Position numbers and translations under genes: made by a program. A stretch of 64,000 bases of DNA from Vibrio agarivorans. Lineage in GTDB: Bacteria; Pseudomonadota; Gammaproteobacteria; Enterobacterales; Vibrionaceae. The stretch lies in NCBI RefSeq assembly GCF_030409635.1, contig NZ_JAUFQF010000003.1, positions 70,867-134,866 of the forward strand. The letters run 5' to 3'. The notes under the pieces are model-generated. The model was not told where the DNA came from. It did not search any database and saw nothing but the letters and a program-made list of their open reading frames with translations. This document shows, one piece after another, positions 23,187 to 31,893 of this stretch (its first letter is position 1; every line of letters starts with the position of its first letter).

Positions 23187-24341
23187 TCAAGCTGTTAATC
23201 TGATAGATGGGTAAATTCGCAGCTTTCTGCATAAAAAGCTTCCTATGACCTTTTCAGATTTAGGTGCGATCTGAACGGTTTTTGTGCCTTTGAAAGCGAT
23301 ATTACTGTCAAGCCAAATAGGGTCTGCGAGCTGGTGGAGAGGAAGGGAAGCAAGATTTGAAAAAGCCACGTAATCCACTTTTCGATTATTCTCCAATGCT
23401 TCTTCAATAGCCGAACGAAGTAAATAACCTAGCCCCTTGGCAAACAGCGCTTTTGCAACCAACGACTCTGTATGATGTTGTTTCCAATCATCGGTATCAA
23501 AGTGCTCAAGTGATAGCAATGGCAGCGTCTTACTGAGCAGACCTGAAATGGTCGCTTTCCATTGCGCGTAACAACTCGGGTCATACAATTGTTGATTTGC
23601 AGCTTTTGGGGTCGAGTCCATCAATGTCAAACATAGTGAACGGAACTGGTTCAAGTCCCACACCTGTCCTTTCTTTATTTTGCCATTCACGGCTATGGCA
23701 TCGAGCAAGGGTTTCTGGTTAATGAAAACCTCCGAGCAAATGTCCTTTAGCAGTCTGCATAAAGGGGCATCTGAAAAGTACAATGACAACGAGGTTTTGG
23801 GCTTGACCAAGTTTAAGTGAATATCAGCAAACAATTTTCGTATCAACCCTTTTACTTCATCAACGGTCTCGGTATTCGTCACAATAAATTTTATACCTAA
23901 CGTGCGATTAAGGAGTTGTTCGACCTGCTCTTGGTTCACAGTCTCCTGATTTTGAAGGTGTTTAATTTTTTTTGAAAAAGCCACATGACGACCTTGACCG
24001 TCATTGATAAAAGTCGAAGCATCACTGGATAAGTGCGCCAGAATTGCTTTTTGTCGCCCCACCTGAAATGTCTCTAGAACCTCTATCTTGCTTACAAAGA
24101 CGATCACGCCTGTAAAAGCTGTTTCATCCTCATCTAAGTACGAAAAAATGCCATTCACTCTAGGGTCATTCTCCGTGACATCTCGCTGTGACTTGTCTTG
24201 CTCTTTGAGCACATCAGAATTGGCTTCAACGCTAAAACCAGTCAGGTAATCCCCCACTGTTATTACCCCTTCATAGCAATCAAAGCTACTTCGTAAACCC
24301 TCGCTCGCTTCAAACAAGCAAACCTCAACCCCTGAACGCAT
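23187..24341 (-). CDS. DndB-like DGQHR-family protein
   Basis: 384 residues from MRSGVEVCLFEASEG (GGAGA site; the longer frame to 24386 crosses the promoter). Features shared with DndB: NDPRVNGIFSYLDEDETAF (58-76), the DGQHR-type signature D114-G-Q-G-R118, and IRKLFADIHLNLVKPKTSL followed by LYFSDAPLCRLL. DndB in dnd clusters is a regulator of phosphorothioation genes. First gene of the minus-strand arm of the sulfur locus; its promoter (24361-24405) overlaps the -35 of the promoter for the DndC-like gene. Confidence 0.75.
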   Translation of the reverse strand: MRSGVEVCLFEASEGLRSSFDCYEGVITVGDYLTGFSVEANSDVLKEQDKSQRDVTENDPRVNGIFSYLDEDETAFTGVIVFVSKIEVLETFQVGRQKAILAHLSSDASTFINDGQGRHVAFSKKIKHLQNQETVNQEQVEQLLNRTLGIKFIVTNTETVDEVKGLIRKLFADIHLNLVKPKTSLSLYFSDAPLCRLLKDICSEVFINQKPLLDAIAVNGKIKKGQVWDLNQFRSLCLTLMDSTPKAANQQLYDPSCYAQWKATISGLLSKTLPLLSLEHFDTDDWKQHHTESLVAKALFAKGLGYLLRSAIEEALENNRKVDYVAFSNLASLPLHQLADPIWLDSNIAFKGTKTVQIAPKSEKVIGSFLCRKLRIYPSIRLTA

Positions 24342-24360
24342 AACGTCTCTCCGTAAAATA

Positions 24361-24405
24361 TTTAACTGACACAATAAATATAACACAACCTACGATTGAC
24401 CTCAA
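24361..24405 (-). promoter_or_regulatory. Conserved plasmid promoter, DndB-like arm
   Basis: Core variant TTATATTTATTGTGTCAGTTAAA in pieces: TTATATTTATTG + TGTCAGTTAAA (24361-24383); -35 TTGAGG (24400-24405) at 17 bp. Confidence 0.7.
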
Positions 24406-24440
24406 TGATTAATTTTGCTATATTTATAGAGTCCATTAAA
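24396..24440 (+). promoter_or_regulatory. Conserved plasmid promoter, DndC-like arm
   Basis: -35 TTGACC (24396-24401), 17-bp spacer, -10 TATATT (24419-24424), then AGAGTCCATTAAA. Its -35 overlaps that of the opposite promoter by two bases, so the two arms are likely co-regulated or mutually exclusive. Confidence 0.8.
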
Positions 24441-24454
24441 TAAAGGTAGAAGCA

Positions 24455-27310
24455 ATGGCAGCAGTCAGTGTATGGGATTCATTTGATAGTGCGGAGATGC
24501 TCGATTGTATTGACATTACGAGCGAGACAAGCGACTTACAGAAAAAGCGCTACAAGAAAGTCCATAAAAAGTATCACAAAGAAGCGAGTCGCATCGCTGA
24601 AATGCTACTAAAGACAGACCGCATTTGTGAGGTTGGTAACTCGGGTGGCAAGGACAGTTACGTGGTCACGCTGATTGCTTTGGAAGCCTACCGACTGGCT
24701 AAGCAACGTGCAAAGGCACAAGGTAAGGTATTCATCAAACCACTTATTATTAATACGATTGATACTTTGATGGAAGAGCTACCCGTCCAGTTCTATTGCG
24801 ATTACAGCATTCCGCAAATACAGAAATACGCGAAAGAATCAGGGATTCACTTAATTTACAACCGCATTTCGCCCACCAAGCTCAACTCATTCGTTATGAG
24901 ATACCTTGGCGCTCGTAAATTTTTCACTAACGCTACCCGTACCGCTGACTGTACCGACTATTTCAAACTCACTCCCCTAAAAGCGCAGCAAAAAGAGACT
25001 CGTCAACTGTTCCCCCATTTCAAGCAGTGCAACCTCTCTGGTGTGAGAATTACTGAGTCAGCAAGACGCTCACACAACATGGCGAAACAGAGCACCGATA
25101 CGCGAACCATCAAACAAGTCGAGCAGAGTGACGATGAAAATATCTCTTACGCTCCTATTCGAGACTGGGATGCGGATGATGTGTTCGCCCTATTGAGATT
25201 AACAGGTGATGACCCACTCGTTACTGTTCCTAGCCTAGAGCCAATACGAAGCTTTCAGCGAAATGCTGGACTACTTATCGAAATATATGGGGATGCCTCT
25301 GCTCCCGACACCTGCCAAATTAACTTGTCTGACGATGGGGAAGAAATCGGAGGGGGTTGTAGCTCTTCCAACAGCTCAAGAATGGGTTGCACGTTCTGTA
25401 CGATAGTGACAGCCAACAAGTCGGCAGAGAACTTTATTACAAAGCCACGATGGAAGTTGTTGGGGATGGATAAAGCACTCAGGATACGAGATTACATTTG
25501 GCGATTGTCGATCACACCATCAAGTCGGGCTTTTCATGCTCGTTCCATAGACCCTATTTTGCAGAGAGTAATGCTCCAACAAAATGTGCTTAAGCCTAAG
25601 TTGACTGAACGAGTGTACCGCTATTTATGTCAATTAACTCGTGATGCCGAAGATGTGCAATATGAAATTGATGCTAAGGGGACATTAGCCTTTGAGGGTT
25701 ATCAAGACATTCTCAATGATCACTCTATTCATCCCAAAGCCAAGAGGGACTACCTCGACATGTACGCACAAGGGATTAGGAAACCGTTCTATCAATTCGT
25801 AACCCGAAATGACGCGATCACCTTAAGCTTTGTTTGGGCTTTGGATGGGTTATGCACCTTAAATTATGCCCCAATTGGCATCTATAACGAGGTTTTCGAG
25901 AAAAACCGCTCGGTGGCGTACCCTAAATTGAACAGCGAAATGACGGTACAGCCAAAACTAAAGAGTACACCCATGCACGATGCTTTTGCCCTACCTCTAC
26001 TCAGTAAGGAGGCAGAGCAAGCCTATCGGTTTGAGCCGCTTAAGGAGGTATTGCCTTATCACGATGAGTGGTTGCATTTAATCGAAGAGCGCTGCCCATC
26101 CTCAGTCATCAAACCAAAGCACACATTACGTCTCAATGTCAGTTACACAGCCGAGAATGACAAAACCCTGATTGACTCAGTTTCAATCGTAGGCTCAACG
26201 AAAAAATACGGTATCGAACGCTTTACCGCCATCGAAGCCGAGTTGATGGAGGCTTGCCAAAAGCATCGCCTCAAAAGGTCAAGTACCGATGGTTTACAAC
26301 AAACAGTGATTGAGCTTCGCCATCTGAAAATTAAACACATCGAGGGAATGCCAAACCCAAGCGCACGGAAAAAACCAAATCACTATTTCAAAGAGAGTAC
26401 CGTTCGAGTGAGAAAGCAGGGTATGCCAACTACCACGAGACTTCGGTTTTATAACGCCCGTCCACGTTCGAGTCTACAACAGCAACACCATACCAGTGCT
26501 GTATTGCTTAACTTCGATCCAACAAACAAACATGACATAGACCTAAATATCAACGATGAGCAAGATTATGAACACCTAGCTATTGAAAGTATTTCGATAG
26601 ACTCAGAGGTGGGAACACTTTACTGGAATGAACTCGATGGATGGGAACGGGCTGTAAGAGAATATGAGCAGGACAAGGAGCACTACATACACAACCTACG
26701 CAAATGGAAACGTAAAAAGGCGTATGACGGTCTAAACATCGTTCGCAAAATGATGGCATTCCAAGGCATTACTATCGCACCACGTTACATCACAGAGCTT
26801 AGGCGTATCATCTACAGAAGCTACATTTTGCAACAAGCAAGAGCCTTTGATTACCAGTCATTGAGTCTCTCACAGCTAGAGCGCAAAGCCGAGCAAGGCG
26901 CACTCATTACTATGGCGCAACATCGCTCAGATAAGGCTCAGAAACTACTCATGTTGCGCTCCATGAGAGCTGCCGACAGACAACAATTAAGACATAAACT
27001 CACTGGTGGCGACATCGCAAAAACCATCATCGCTAAAATCGATGCGCTTAAAAACACATTGACTTCAATCAACGACACCGTTGCCAATGACTTCTTGACC
27101 CACTTCTATCGTGAAGCTTCGAGTGATTTTAAAGCGTTCCAGCGTGAAATGATGACAAAGCACGAACGTCATGAATTAGAACAAAATGCCCAAGCACTGC
27201 ATGAAGCCGTTAAGCACTTTGATTGCACCTTTGATGTGAGGAACGCAGCCAAGACGCTGAATAAGGTTGCATTGAGTCAACAGGCTAAGCTATTTTCCCA
27301 GTTAATATAA
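24455..27310 (+). CDS. Giant DndC-like PAPS-reductase-family sulfurtransferase
   Basis: 951 residues; ordinary DndC is a little over half that. Residues 50-340 carry the DndC pattern: PP-loop S63-G-G-K-D-S68, NTIDTLMEELP (100-110), SGVRITESARRSHNM, APIRDWDADDVFALL, and a four-cysteine set C287, C302, C312 and C315 in GGGCSSSNSSRMGCTFC, followed by TIVTANKS (DndC: CTVVxxDKS). DndC is an iron-sulfur ATP pyrophosphatase that puts sulfur into the DNA backbone. Residues 340-951 are unassigned, rich in Lys/Arg and helices, and may supply functions otherwise carried by DndD/E. A GTTTTTCTCGAAAAC motif lies at 25892-25906. Confidence 0.75.
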   Translation: MAAVSVWDSFDSAEMLDCIDITSETSDLQKKRYKKVHKKYHKEASRIAEMLLKTDRICEVGNSGGKDSYVVTLIALEAYRLAKQRAKAQGKVFIKPLIINTIDTLMEELPVQFYCDYSIPQIQKYAKESGIHLIYNRISPTKLNSFVMRYLGARKFFTNATRTADCTDYFKLTPLKAQQKETRQLFPHFKQCNLSGVRITESARRSHNMAKQSTDTRTIKQVEQSDDENISYAPIRDWDADDVFALLRLTGDDPLVTVPSLEPIRSFQRNAGLLIEIYGDASAPDTCQINLSDDGEEIGGGCSSSNSSRMGCTFCTIVTANKSAENFITKPRWKLLGMDKALRIRDYIWRLSITPSSRAFHARSIDPILQRVMLQQNVLKPKLTERVYRYLCQLTRDAEDVQYEIDAKGTLAFEGYQDILNDHSIHPKAKRDYLDMYAQGIRKPFYQFVTRNDAITLSFVWALDGLCTLNYAPIGIYNEVFEKNRSVAYPKLNSEMTVQPKLKSTPMHDAFALPLLSKEAEQAYRFEPLKEVLPYHDEWLHLIEERCPSSVIKPKHTLRLNVSYTAENDKTLIDSVSIVGSTKKYGIERFTAIEAELMEACQKHRLKRSSTDGLQQTVIELRHLKIKHIEGMPNPSARKKPNHYFKESTVRVRKQGMPTTTRLRFYNARPRSSLQQQHHTSAVLLNFDPTNKHDIDLNINDEQDYEHLAIESISIDSEVGTLYWNELDGWERAVREYEQDKEHYIHNLRKWKRKKAYDGLNIVRKMMAFQGITIAPRYITELRRIIYRSYILQQARAFDYQSLSLSQLERKAEQGALITMAQHRSDKAQKLLMLRSMRAADRQQLRHKLTGGDIAKTIIAKIDALKNTLTSINDTVANDFLTHFYREASSDFKAFQREMMTKHERHELEQNAQALHEAVKHFDCTFDVRNAAKTLNKVALSQQAKLFSQLI

Positions 27311-27373
27311 GGGGCATTCTCACTCTTTTCCTACCCAATATAAGATAACCCAACATACATTTAGGAGCGTATT

Positions 27374-27772
27374 ATGCAGACGGTTAATTTTATCGTACCG
27401 AAAGCCGATTTGATGGGGGAAGCCCGTCTCGTCCTCGGTAACTTCATCGCAGAGAGAGCAACGGGCTATTACAACGGCAACAAAACATCATGGCATGTTT
27501 ATGAGGTTGAGTGGATAATTGGCGAATTTGAAGCGCACCAGAATTATGAATGTGATTTAGGGACAAAGGTCATCGAGATACATGGCTATGAGAACAAGTC
27601 GGTACGCACAAGCGGCAACAAGTGCTACGTCACTGTCCGATATATTTCAGAGACCAACAAAAGAGAAGCGAAAAAGGTGCTGCAACAAAAACATTTTGAG
27701 AAGGGTTACACGGTTGGTTGGTCATATAATAGCGAACACACTGCTGTGATTAAGCATGAGATTGCCGATTAA
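27374..27772 (+). CDS. Hypothetical protein, 132 aa
   Basis: Not recognised. Mixed alpha/beta soluble protein with many aromatic residues (SWHVYEVEWIIGEFEAHQNY). TTAGGAG ribosome binding site. It lies 63 bases after the DndC-like gene with no terminator between, so it may be part of the same transcript. Confidence 0.6.
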   Translation: MQTVNFIVPKADLMGEARLVLGNFIAERATGYYNGNKTSWHVYEVEWIIGEFEAHQNYECDLGTKVIEIHGYENKSVRTSGNKCYVTVRYISETNKREAKKVLQQKHFEKGYTVGWSYNSEHTAVIKHEIAD

Positions 27773-27830
27773 GCACTTCAACTGATCAATGTATCAACAG
27801 TCGCAAGCTTTTACGTCCCTGTTCCCTTGA

Positions 27831-27903
27831 GTTTTTTTGAAAAACCCCATACCATTAAATAGTGGGGGCGCATGGTTATATCCTCGGTTGTTTAACTGAC
27901 ATT
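27831..27903 (-). promoter_or_regulatory. Relic conserved promoter and terminator without a gene
   Basis: GTTTTTTTGAAAAAC (27831-27845), a CCCCATACC / AGTGGGGG hairpin (27845-27867), then TTTAACTGACATT (27891-27903), which matches the start of the promoter core but lacks the -10 half. Looks like the ends of a deleted minus-strand cassette fused together. Confidence 0.5.
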
Positions 27904-27992
27904 TTACAATTGATAGCGACTTTCCTAGCCCCCACCCTTCTTACACTACACTAACCTACCGAAATAACCGCAGCTTACTTATAAACAATTGC

Positions 27993-28012
27993 GTTTAGAA
28001 ACAATAGTGTTT
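27993..28012 (-). promoter_or_regulatory. GTAAACACTT-type regulatory element, copy C
   Basis: Reverse complement reads AAACACTATTGTTTCTAAAC, 52 bases upstream of 28064-28522. A second half-match, AATTGTTTATAA, follows. Confidence 0.45.
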
Positions 28013-28063
28013 ATTATTTTGTGTCATTGACCGCTCTGCATCTCTATGACATAAGGAAAGTTC

Positions 28064-28522
28064 ATGCGCCAAATTAGCAAATCAGATTACCTAGAAATTC
28101 ATCAGCGTTTAGAGGCATTAACAAAGCTTCGAGCCGATGCTGTGAGCATGACCGAATCCATCAATAAAAAAATTCAAGTGATACTCGATGAAGAAGTGAA
28201 TGAGCAAGGACAGAATTTTCCAGATGTGATGGAGTCAATCGACAGCGAACGCGATAGCTTGCTCACGTTGCTTTCGGATATATATGGTGAAGCTGAAACC
28301 TATTATGACGAACGTTCTGATAAATGGCGTGACAGTGATAAAGGCGAAGAGTATCAGGGATGGATGGAATCAATTCAAACCTTGGCAAACAATCATGAAG
28401 CCGATGAACTGCAAGTCGATTTTCATGTAAATAAGGATAACCTCTCAAACGGTGCGCTTGAGATTGAAGCTATCGAAGTGGAGAGACATTTCGACATACC
28501 AAACCAATCACCCAATGAATAA
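28064..28522 (+). CDS. Hypothetical coiled-coil protein, 152 aa
   Basis: Not recognised. Helical and acidic throughout (EALTKLRADAVSMTESINKK; VEVERHFDIPNQ end). First of a closely spaced plus-strand series reaching umuC. AAGGAAAG ribosome binding site. Confidence 0.6.
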   Translation: MRQISKSDYLEIHQRLEALTKLRADAVSMTESINKKIQVILDEEVNEQGQNFPDVMESIDSERDSLLTLLSDIYGEAETYYDERSDKWRDSDKGEEYQGWMESIQTLANNHEADELQVDFHVNKDNLSNGALEIEAIEVERHFDIPNQSPNE

Positions 28523-28534
28523 CAAGGATTAGGC

Positions 28535-28723
28535 ATGACCCTCGTTGAGTACATAGAATCTCGATACGGCACACATCGTGGCGCTAGCGCTGAGTTCTTG
28601 CGTGACAACCCAATGATACTTGCACAAGAGCTGACTCGCTGGAAACGGACTCACCATATCAACCTTGATACTGGTGAAATATACAAACCTACACGTACTG
28701 TCCTATTAAAACCCGAGTTGTAA
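28535..28723 (+). CDS. Small protein, 62 aa
   Basis: Not assigned. MTLVEYIESRYGTHRGASAE, then FLRDNPMILAQELTRWKR looks like a compact helical, possibly DNA-binding, protein; it ends in a TGEIYKPTRTVLL strand pattern. Twelve bases after the upstream gene. Its stop codon lies inside regulatory copy B. Confidence 0.5.
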   Translation: MTLVEYIESRYGTHRGASAEFLRDNPMILAQELTRWKRTHHINLDTGEIYKPTRTVLLKPEL

Positions 28724-28756
28724 ACACTTATGTTTATAAACGGTATTGTTTACAAT
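28720..28756 (+). promoter_or_regulatory. GTAAACACTT-type regulatory element, copy B
   Basis: GTAAACACTT + ATGTTTATAAAC (28720-28741) followed by the palindrome ATTGTTTACAAT (28745-28756), 31 bases before the DUF2786 start. Confidence 0.55.
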
Positions 28757-28786
28757 ACGATCACATTTCAATATGGTAATTCGGCA

Positions 28787-29689
28787 ATGGACAAGATAGT
28801 TGAGAAAATACAGAAGCTTTTAGCACTAGCGGAATCAAATAATCCGCACGAAGCCTTTCAAGCGGCAAAACGCGCTCGAAACCTGATGGATAAGCATTCG
28901 ATAAGCAAAGAGGACATTGAGCAAGCTGGCAAGAAGGAATTCCTTGAAGCTGAATCTGAGTTTGTTTTCAAACAACGAAACCTGTGGGTATCCATCCTTC
29001 ATTCTAGTGTTGCTCGATTGAACGACTGTCGAGGGGGCATCGTAACCTCAGATCGCGAAGTGAAGCTACTGTTTCAAGGGTTCACTGCCGATGCTGTGGT
29101 GGCACAAATGACTTTGGACTATCTAATTGACACTTGTAATCGATGCGCAAAAGAATCGGGCGCTAGGGGTCGAAGCGAGCATTATCAGTTCAAAGTTGGT
29201 TTTGCTAGAGCTATCGCGGAGCGGATTAAATCGCTAATTGCTGAAAGAGAGGCAAGCTTTGTTTCGAGTACTGGGACAAACCTAATTCCGATTAAAAAAG
29301 CGCAAGTGCTCAACCACTTCGGAGATTTACCTTCTGCACGTTCGTTCAAGTATCGAGATCCAACTATGTCCGAGGCACTTGCATACATGGGTGGTCGAAT
29401 CGCTGGAAACAATACTAGCCTCAACGCGCAAGTTAATGGCGCAGAGACCCGTAAGCTTCAATCTCAAGTGGATGATATAAAGGAACTCGTCATACACCTT
29501 CTTGGCTCTGGCTGGGTTTATTTAATAAAAAATAACAACTACCTATACCATCCAGTTAAACAGATTTTTGTCAAATTGGATCACCAAGCGAATACCGCCT
29601 TACTCGTTCGACAGATTGATTCAACCGACTCAATCTACATACAGGACGTTGAACATATAGAGCAACAACTAACTCTGTTGGGCGCATAG
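28787..29689 (+). CDS. DUF2786 domain protein
   Basis: About 300 residues from MDKIVEKIQKLLALAES. The first 40 residues match DUF2786 (KIQKLLALAESNNPHEAFQAA, then KRARNLMDKHSI), a domain common in phages and plasmids with unknown role. The middle contains a helical region (residues 60-170) and GARGRSEHYQFKVGFARAIAER; the C terminus is unassigned. The upstream in-frame ATG at 28730 lies within regulatory copy B, so the shorter start is preferred. Confidence 0.7.
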   Translation: MDKIVEKIQKLLALAESNNPHEAFQAAKRARNLMDKHSISKEDIEQAGKKEFLEAESEFVFKQRNLWVSILHSSVARLNDCRGGIVTSDREVKLLFQGFTADAVVAQMTLDYLIDTCNRCAKESGARGRSEHYQFKVGFARAIAERIKSLIAEREASFVSSTGTNLIPIKKAQVLNHFGDLPSARSFKYRDPTMSEALAYMGGRIAGNNTSLNAQVNGAETRKLQSQVDDIKELVIHLLGSGWVYLIKNNNYLYHPVKQIFVKLDHQANTALLVRQIDSTDSIYIQDVEHIEQQLTLLGA

Positions 29690-29702
29690 CTTTTTTTAAA
29701 AA

Positions 29703-30194
29703 ATGGATGTCATCGTGAAAAGTCCTGAACAGAATCTAAAAGAAATCGAGAAGTCGCTGGCTGTTGACGCTCAGTATTTAACGAAAGTCGAGGTAAAGCC
29801 TCTTACACAGGAAGAGTTATCAATCATAAAGAGTCGCATCAAGCCGAGCTACTGTTATGACAACGCCATAACCTCGGCTGTGAAGCTCGATATGTGCAGC
29901 GTGGTTTATGGAGCAGCACAGGTTAAGCTCAGTCCTGAACTTACGATAAACGTTGAACATGCGTGGATAAAAGACAATCGCGGAACATACTACGATCCTA
30001 CATATCAGCTTCTAGAATTAAACAAAAAAACCAATGATAAGACGGACTACTTTTCACTAATAGAGATACCACTAGACGAATACTTTGATCTGGCTAGCGA
30101 TATATCTGGCTATCCATTAACACAACTGACCGCTATCGATTTTTGCGGATTGCGCATGAGCAGGAAGTACGAAAAGCAGTTCAAGCGAACTTGA
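29703..30194 (+). CDS. Papain-fold-like protein, 163 aa
   Basis: Contains a Cys-His-Asp arrangement: CYDNAITSAVKLDMC (about residue 56), VEHAWIKDNRGTYYDPT (about 87-103). That is the order and spacing seen in transglutaminase/papain-like folds of several uncharacterised families. Function unknown; could be a peptidase or amidase, or inactive. Its stop codon overlaps a TTGACG that may be the -35 for umuDC. Confidence 0.45.
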   Translation: MDVIVKSPEQNLKEIEKSLAVDAQYLTKVEVKPLTQEELSIIKSRIKPSYCYDNAITSAVKLDMCSVVYGAAQVKLSPELTINVEHAWIKDNRGTYYDPTYQLLELNKKTNDKTDYFSLIEIPLDEYFDLASDISGYPLTQLTAIDFCGLRMSRKYEKQFKRT

Positions 30195-30223
30195 CGGTAA
30201 GTGAGAAAGGAAGGATACTAAAA

Positions 30224-30239
30224 CTGTATAAATAAACAG
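30224..30239 (+). promoter_or_regulatory. LexA (SOS) box
   Basis: CTGTATAAATAAACAG fits CTG-N10-CAG, with extended match to the gammaproteobacterial consensus (flanks A..T). It lies 14 bases before the umuD-like start, so umuDC should be repressed by host LexA and induced on DNA damage. Confidence 0.85.
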
Positions 30240-30253
30240 TACCCTTTTCATCT

Positions 30254-30622
30254 ATGGCGACAGTCAATAAATTTGAAAGCCCAGCAAACGAATATGCCAG
30301 TTTGTCTGAGCTTAACCTACATACTCTGCTGGTGGGCAATCATCACCACTCCATCTTTTTTTCATACGCCCAAGGGAATAACCTTCGGAGTCGCGGCATT
30401 ATGTCGGGCGACCTCATTATTGCAGATAGAGCCGTTAAGCCCCATGATGGCGATTTGGTGATAGCGCTCGCAGTTGATGGATTTGTACTCCGAGTCATCG
30501 ACCTTAATCACCGATGCTTACGCTGCGATAACGAACCTTCCATCCCGTTGCATGGTGATGTCATTATCGAAGCAACAGTGACTCAAACCATCCGTTGCCA
30601 TCGACCATTGCAGCTAAACTAG
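30254..30622 (+). CDS. umuD: UmuD'-like protein, pre-truncated, without catalytic dyad
   Basis: 122 residues related to the UmuD C-terminal domain: FESPANEYASLSELNLHTLL aligns with the start of processed UmuD' (FPSPAADYVEQ). Then GIMSGDLIIADRAVKPHDGD and FVLRVIDLN. Two changes stand out. The N-terminal segment normally removed by RecA-stimulated self-cleavage is absent. The catalytic Ser of GDSM is Asn (AQGNNL) and the catalytic Lys (FTVKK) is Arg (FVLRV). The protein should therefore be a constitutively UmuD'-like, uncleavable partner of UmuC, with control left to LexA. Its stop abuts the umuC start. Confidence 0.75.
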   Translation: MATVNKFESPANEYASLSELNLHTLLVGNHHHSIFFSYAQGNNLRSRGIMSGDLIIADRAVKPHDGDLVIALAVDGFVLRVIDLNHRCLRCDNEPSIPLHGDVIIEATVTQTIRCHRPLQLN

Positions 30623-31885
30623 ATGTATTTTCTCTGTGATGTACATGCAATGTACCCATCCTGCGAACAAATTCATCGCCCCGACCTAAGACACAAAGCC
30701 GTAGCCGTAGCTAGTAACGGAGATGGATTGGTGGTCGCTCTTAATCGTGCTGCGCGTGAGCTAGGGGTGAAACGCTATGAGCCTGTTCATTCTCAACGTC
30801 ATCTGTTTTCCGAAGACAAATGCACGTTGTTCTCGTCCAACTATCGTCTTTATCAGGATTGCAGTTTACGCCTAATGCGCTGCTTAAAGTCAAAAGGCAT
30901 TTTTATTGATATGGCTGATTACAGTATTGACGAAACGTTTGGAGAACTACCACATTTCATACGAACGTATGATGACCTTCTATCGGCAGCAAGAGCACTG
31001 AGAAGAGCTGCGTGGGATGAAGTTCGATTGCCAATTGGAGTCGGTGGGGGGCGAACATTCACAATCGCCAAGGTATCATCGCACATTGGTAAGAAGGTAG
31101 AGGGTTATCGAGGTATCTGTATTACATTGCCCGAAACCGAAAGTGATCACCTTAAGCTCGTTAGTACTTCGGATATTTGGAACGTAGGAGCGTCCACAGC
31201 CGCTCTTTTACGCAGAAAAGGGATAATGACCGCCTTAGACCTCAAAAACGTTTCACCGAGCGATGCGAGAAGCTGGATGGGGATTAATCTAGAAAGGACG
31301 GTGAGGGAGCTAAGGGGACAGGCGATTTATTCAATGTCATCTTTTCCTGACTGCAATACGAGAAAAGAGGTTACATCGAGCTTAACACTGAGCGTGAAAG
31401 CCACAACCACCATCGAACTACATCAAGCTCTCTCTCAAAGGGTCGCCACTGCTGCCGAGAAACTTAGACGCTTAGGTTTTTCTGCAAAAGTCATTACCCT
31501 TTATGCAAGCAGTAGTCGATTTGACCCAGACCCTCAGTATTCCAATACGACTATCACTCTCGAACAACCGACAGATGACACCAGAGTATTCATTGCAGAG
31601 TTGAGCAAACACCTTAACCAACTATTCAAAAAAGGTGTAGAGTTTAACAAGGTTGGATGCAGACTGATGAGCCTTGTGCCAAGCGCCAATCTGCAGGGCG
31701 ATCTATTTGCACCGAAACAGTCACCTGAATTAATGAAAGTGGTAGATGGGCTGAATCAACGCTTTGGCAGCCATCTAATTTCAATTGGTGCTCAGAAGGT
31801 AGCCAGTGAAGCTCAAATGCTCAGAAGACACCTAAGCCCCAACTACACAACAAGCTGGAATGACCTACCAAAAATCACCTGCTAA
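30623..31885 (+). CDS. umuC: Y-family DNA polymerase V catalytic subunit
   Basis: 420 residues, normal UmuC length. Catalytic acidic residues present: D6 in FLCDVHAMYPSCE, and D103-E104 in YSIDETFGELP. Also SNGDGLVVALNRAARELGV, GVGGGRTFTIAKVSSHIGKK, a little-finger domain, and a beta-clamp-binding motif (QGDLF, near residue 357). Error-prone translesion synthesis with the UmuD'-like partner. LexA box at 30224-30239. Confidence 0.9.
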   Translation: MYFLCDVHAMYPSCEQIHRPDLRHKAVAVASNGDGLVVALNRAARELGVKRYEPVHSQRHLFSEDKCTLFSSNYRLYQDCSLRLMRCLKSKGIFIDMADYSIDETFGELPHFIRTYDDLLSAARALRRAAWDEVRLPIGVGGGRTFTIAKVSSHIGKKVEGYRGICITLPETESDHLKLVSTSDIWNVGASTAALLRRKGIMTALDLKNVSPSDARSWMGINLERTVRELRGQAIYSMSSFPDCNTRKEVTSSLTLSVKATTTIELHQALSQRVATAAEKLRRLGFSAKVITLYASSSRFDPDPQYSNTTITLEQPTDDTRVFIAELSKHLNQLFKKGVEFNKVGCRLMSLVPSANLQGDLFAPKQSPELMKVVDGLNQRFGSHLISIGAQKVASEAQMLRRHLSPNYTTSWNDLPKITC

Positions 31886-31893
31886 AAGTACTA

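Noticed and set aside
22525..27772. DndD, DndE or DndA genes in the sulfur locus
   Set aside because: Searched by motif: no SMC-like Walker A/ABC signature, no DndE pattern, and no cysteine desulfurase lysine motif in the neighbouring genes.
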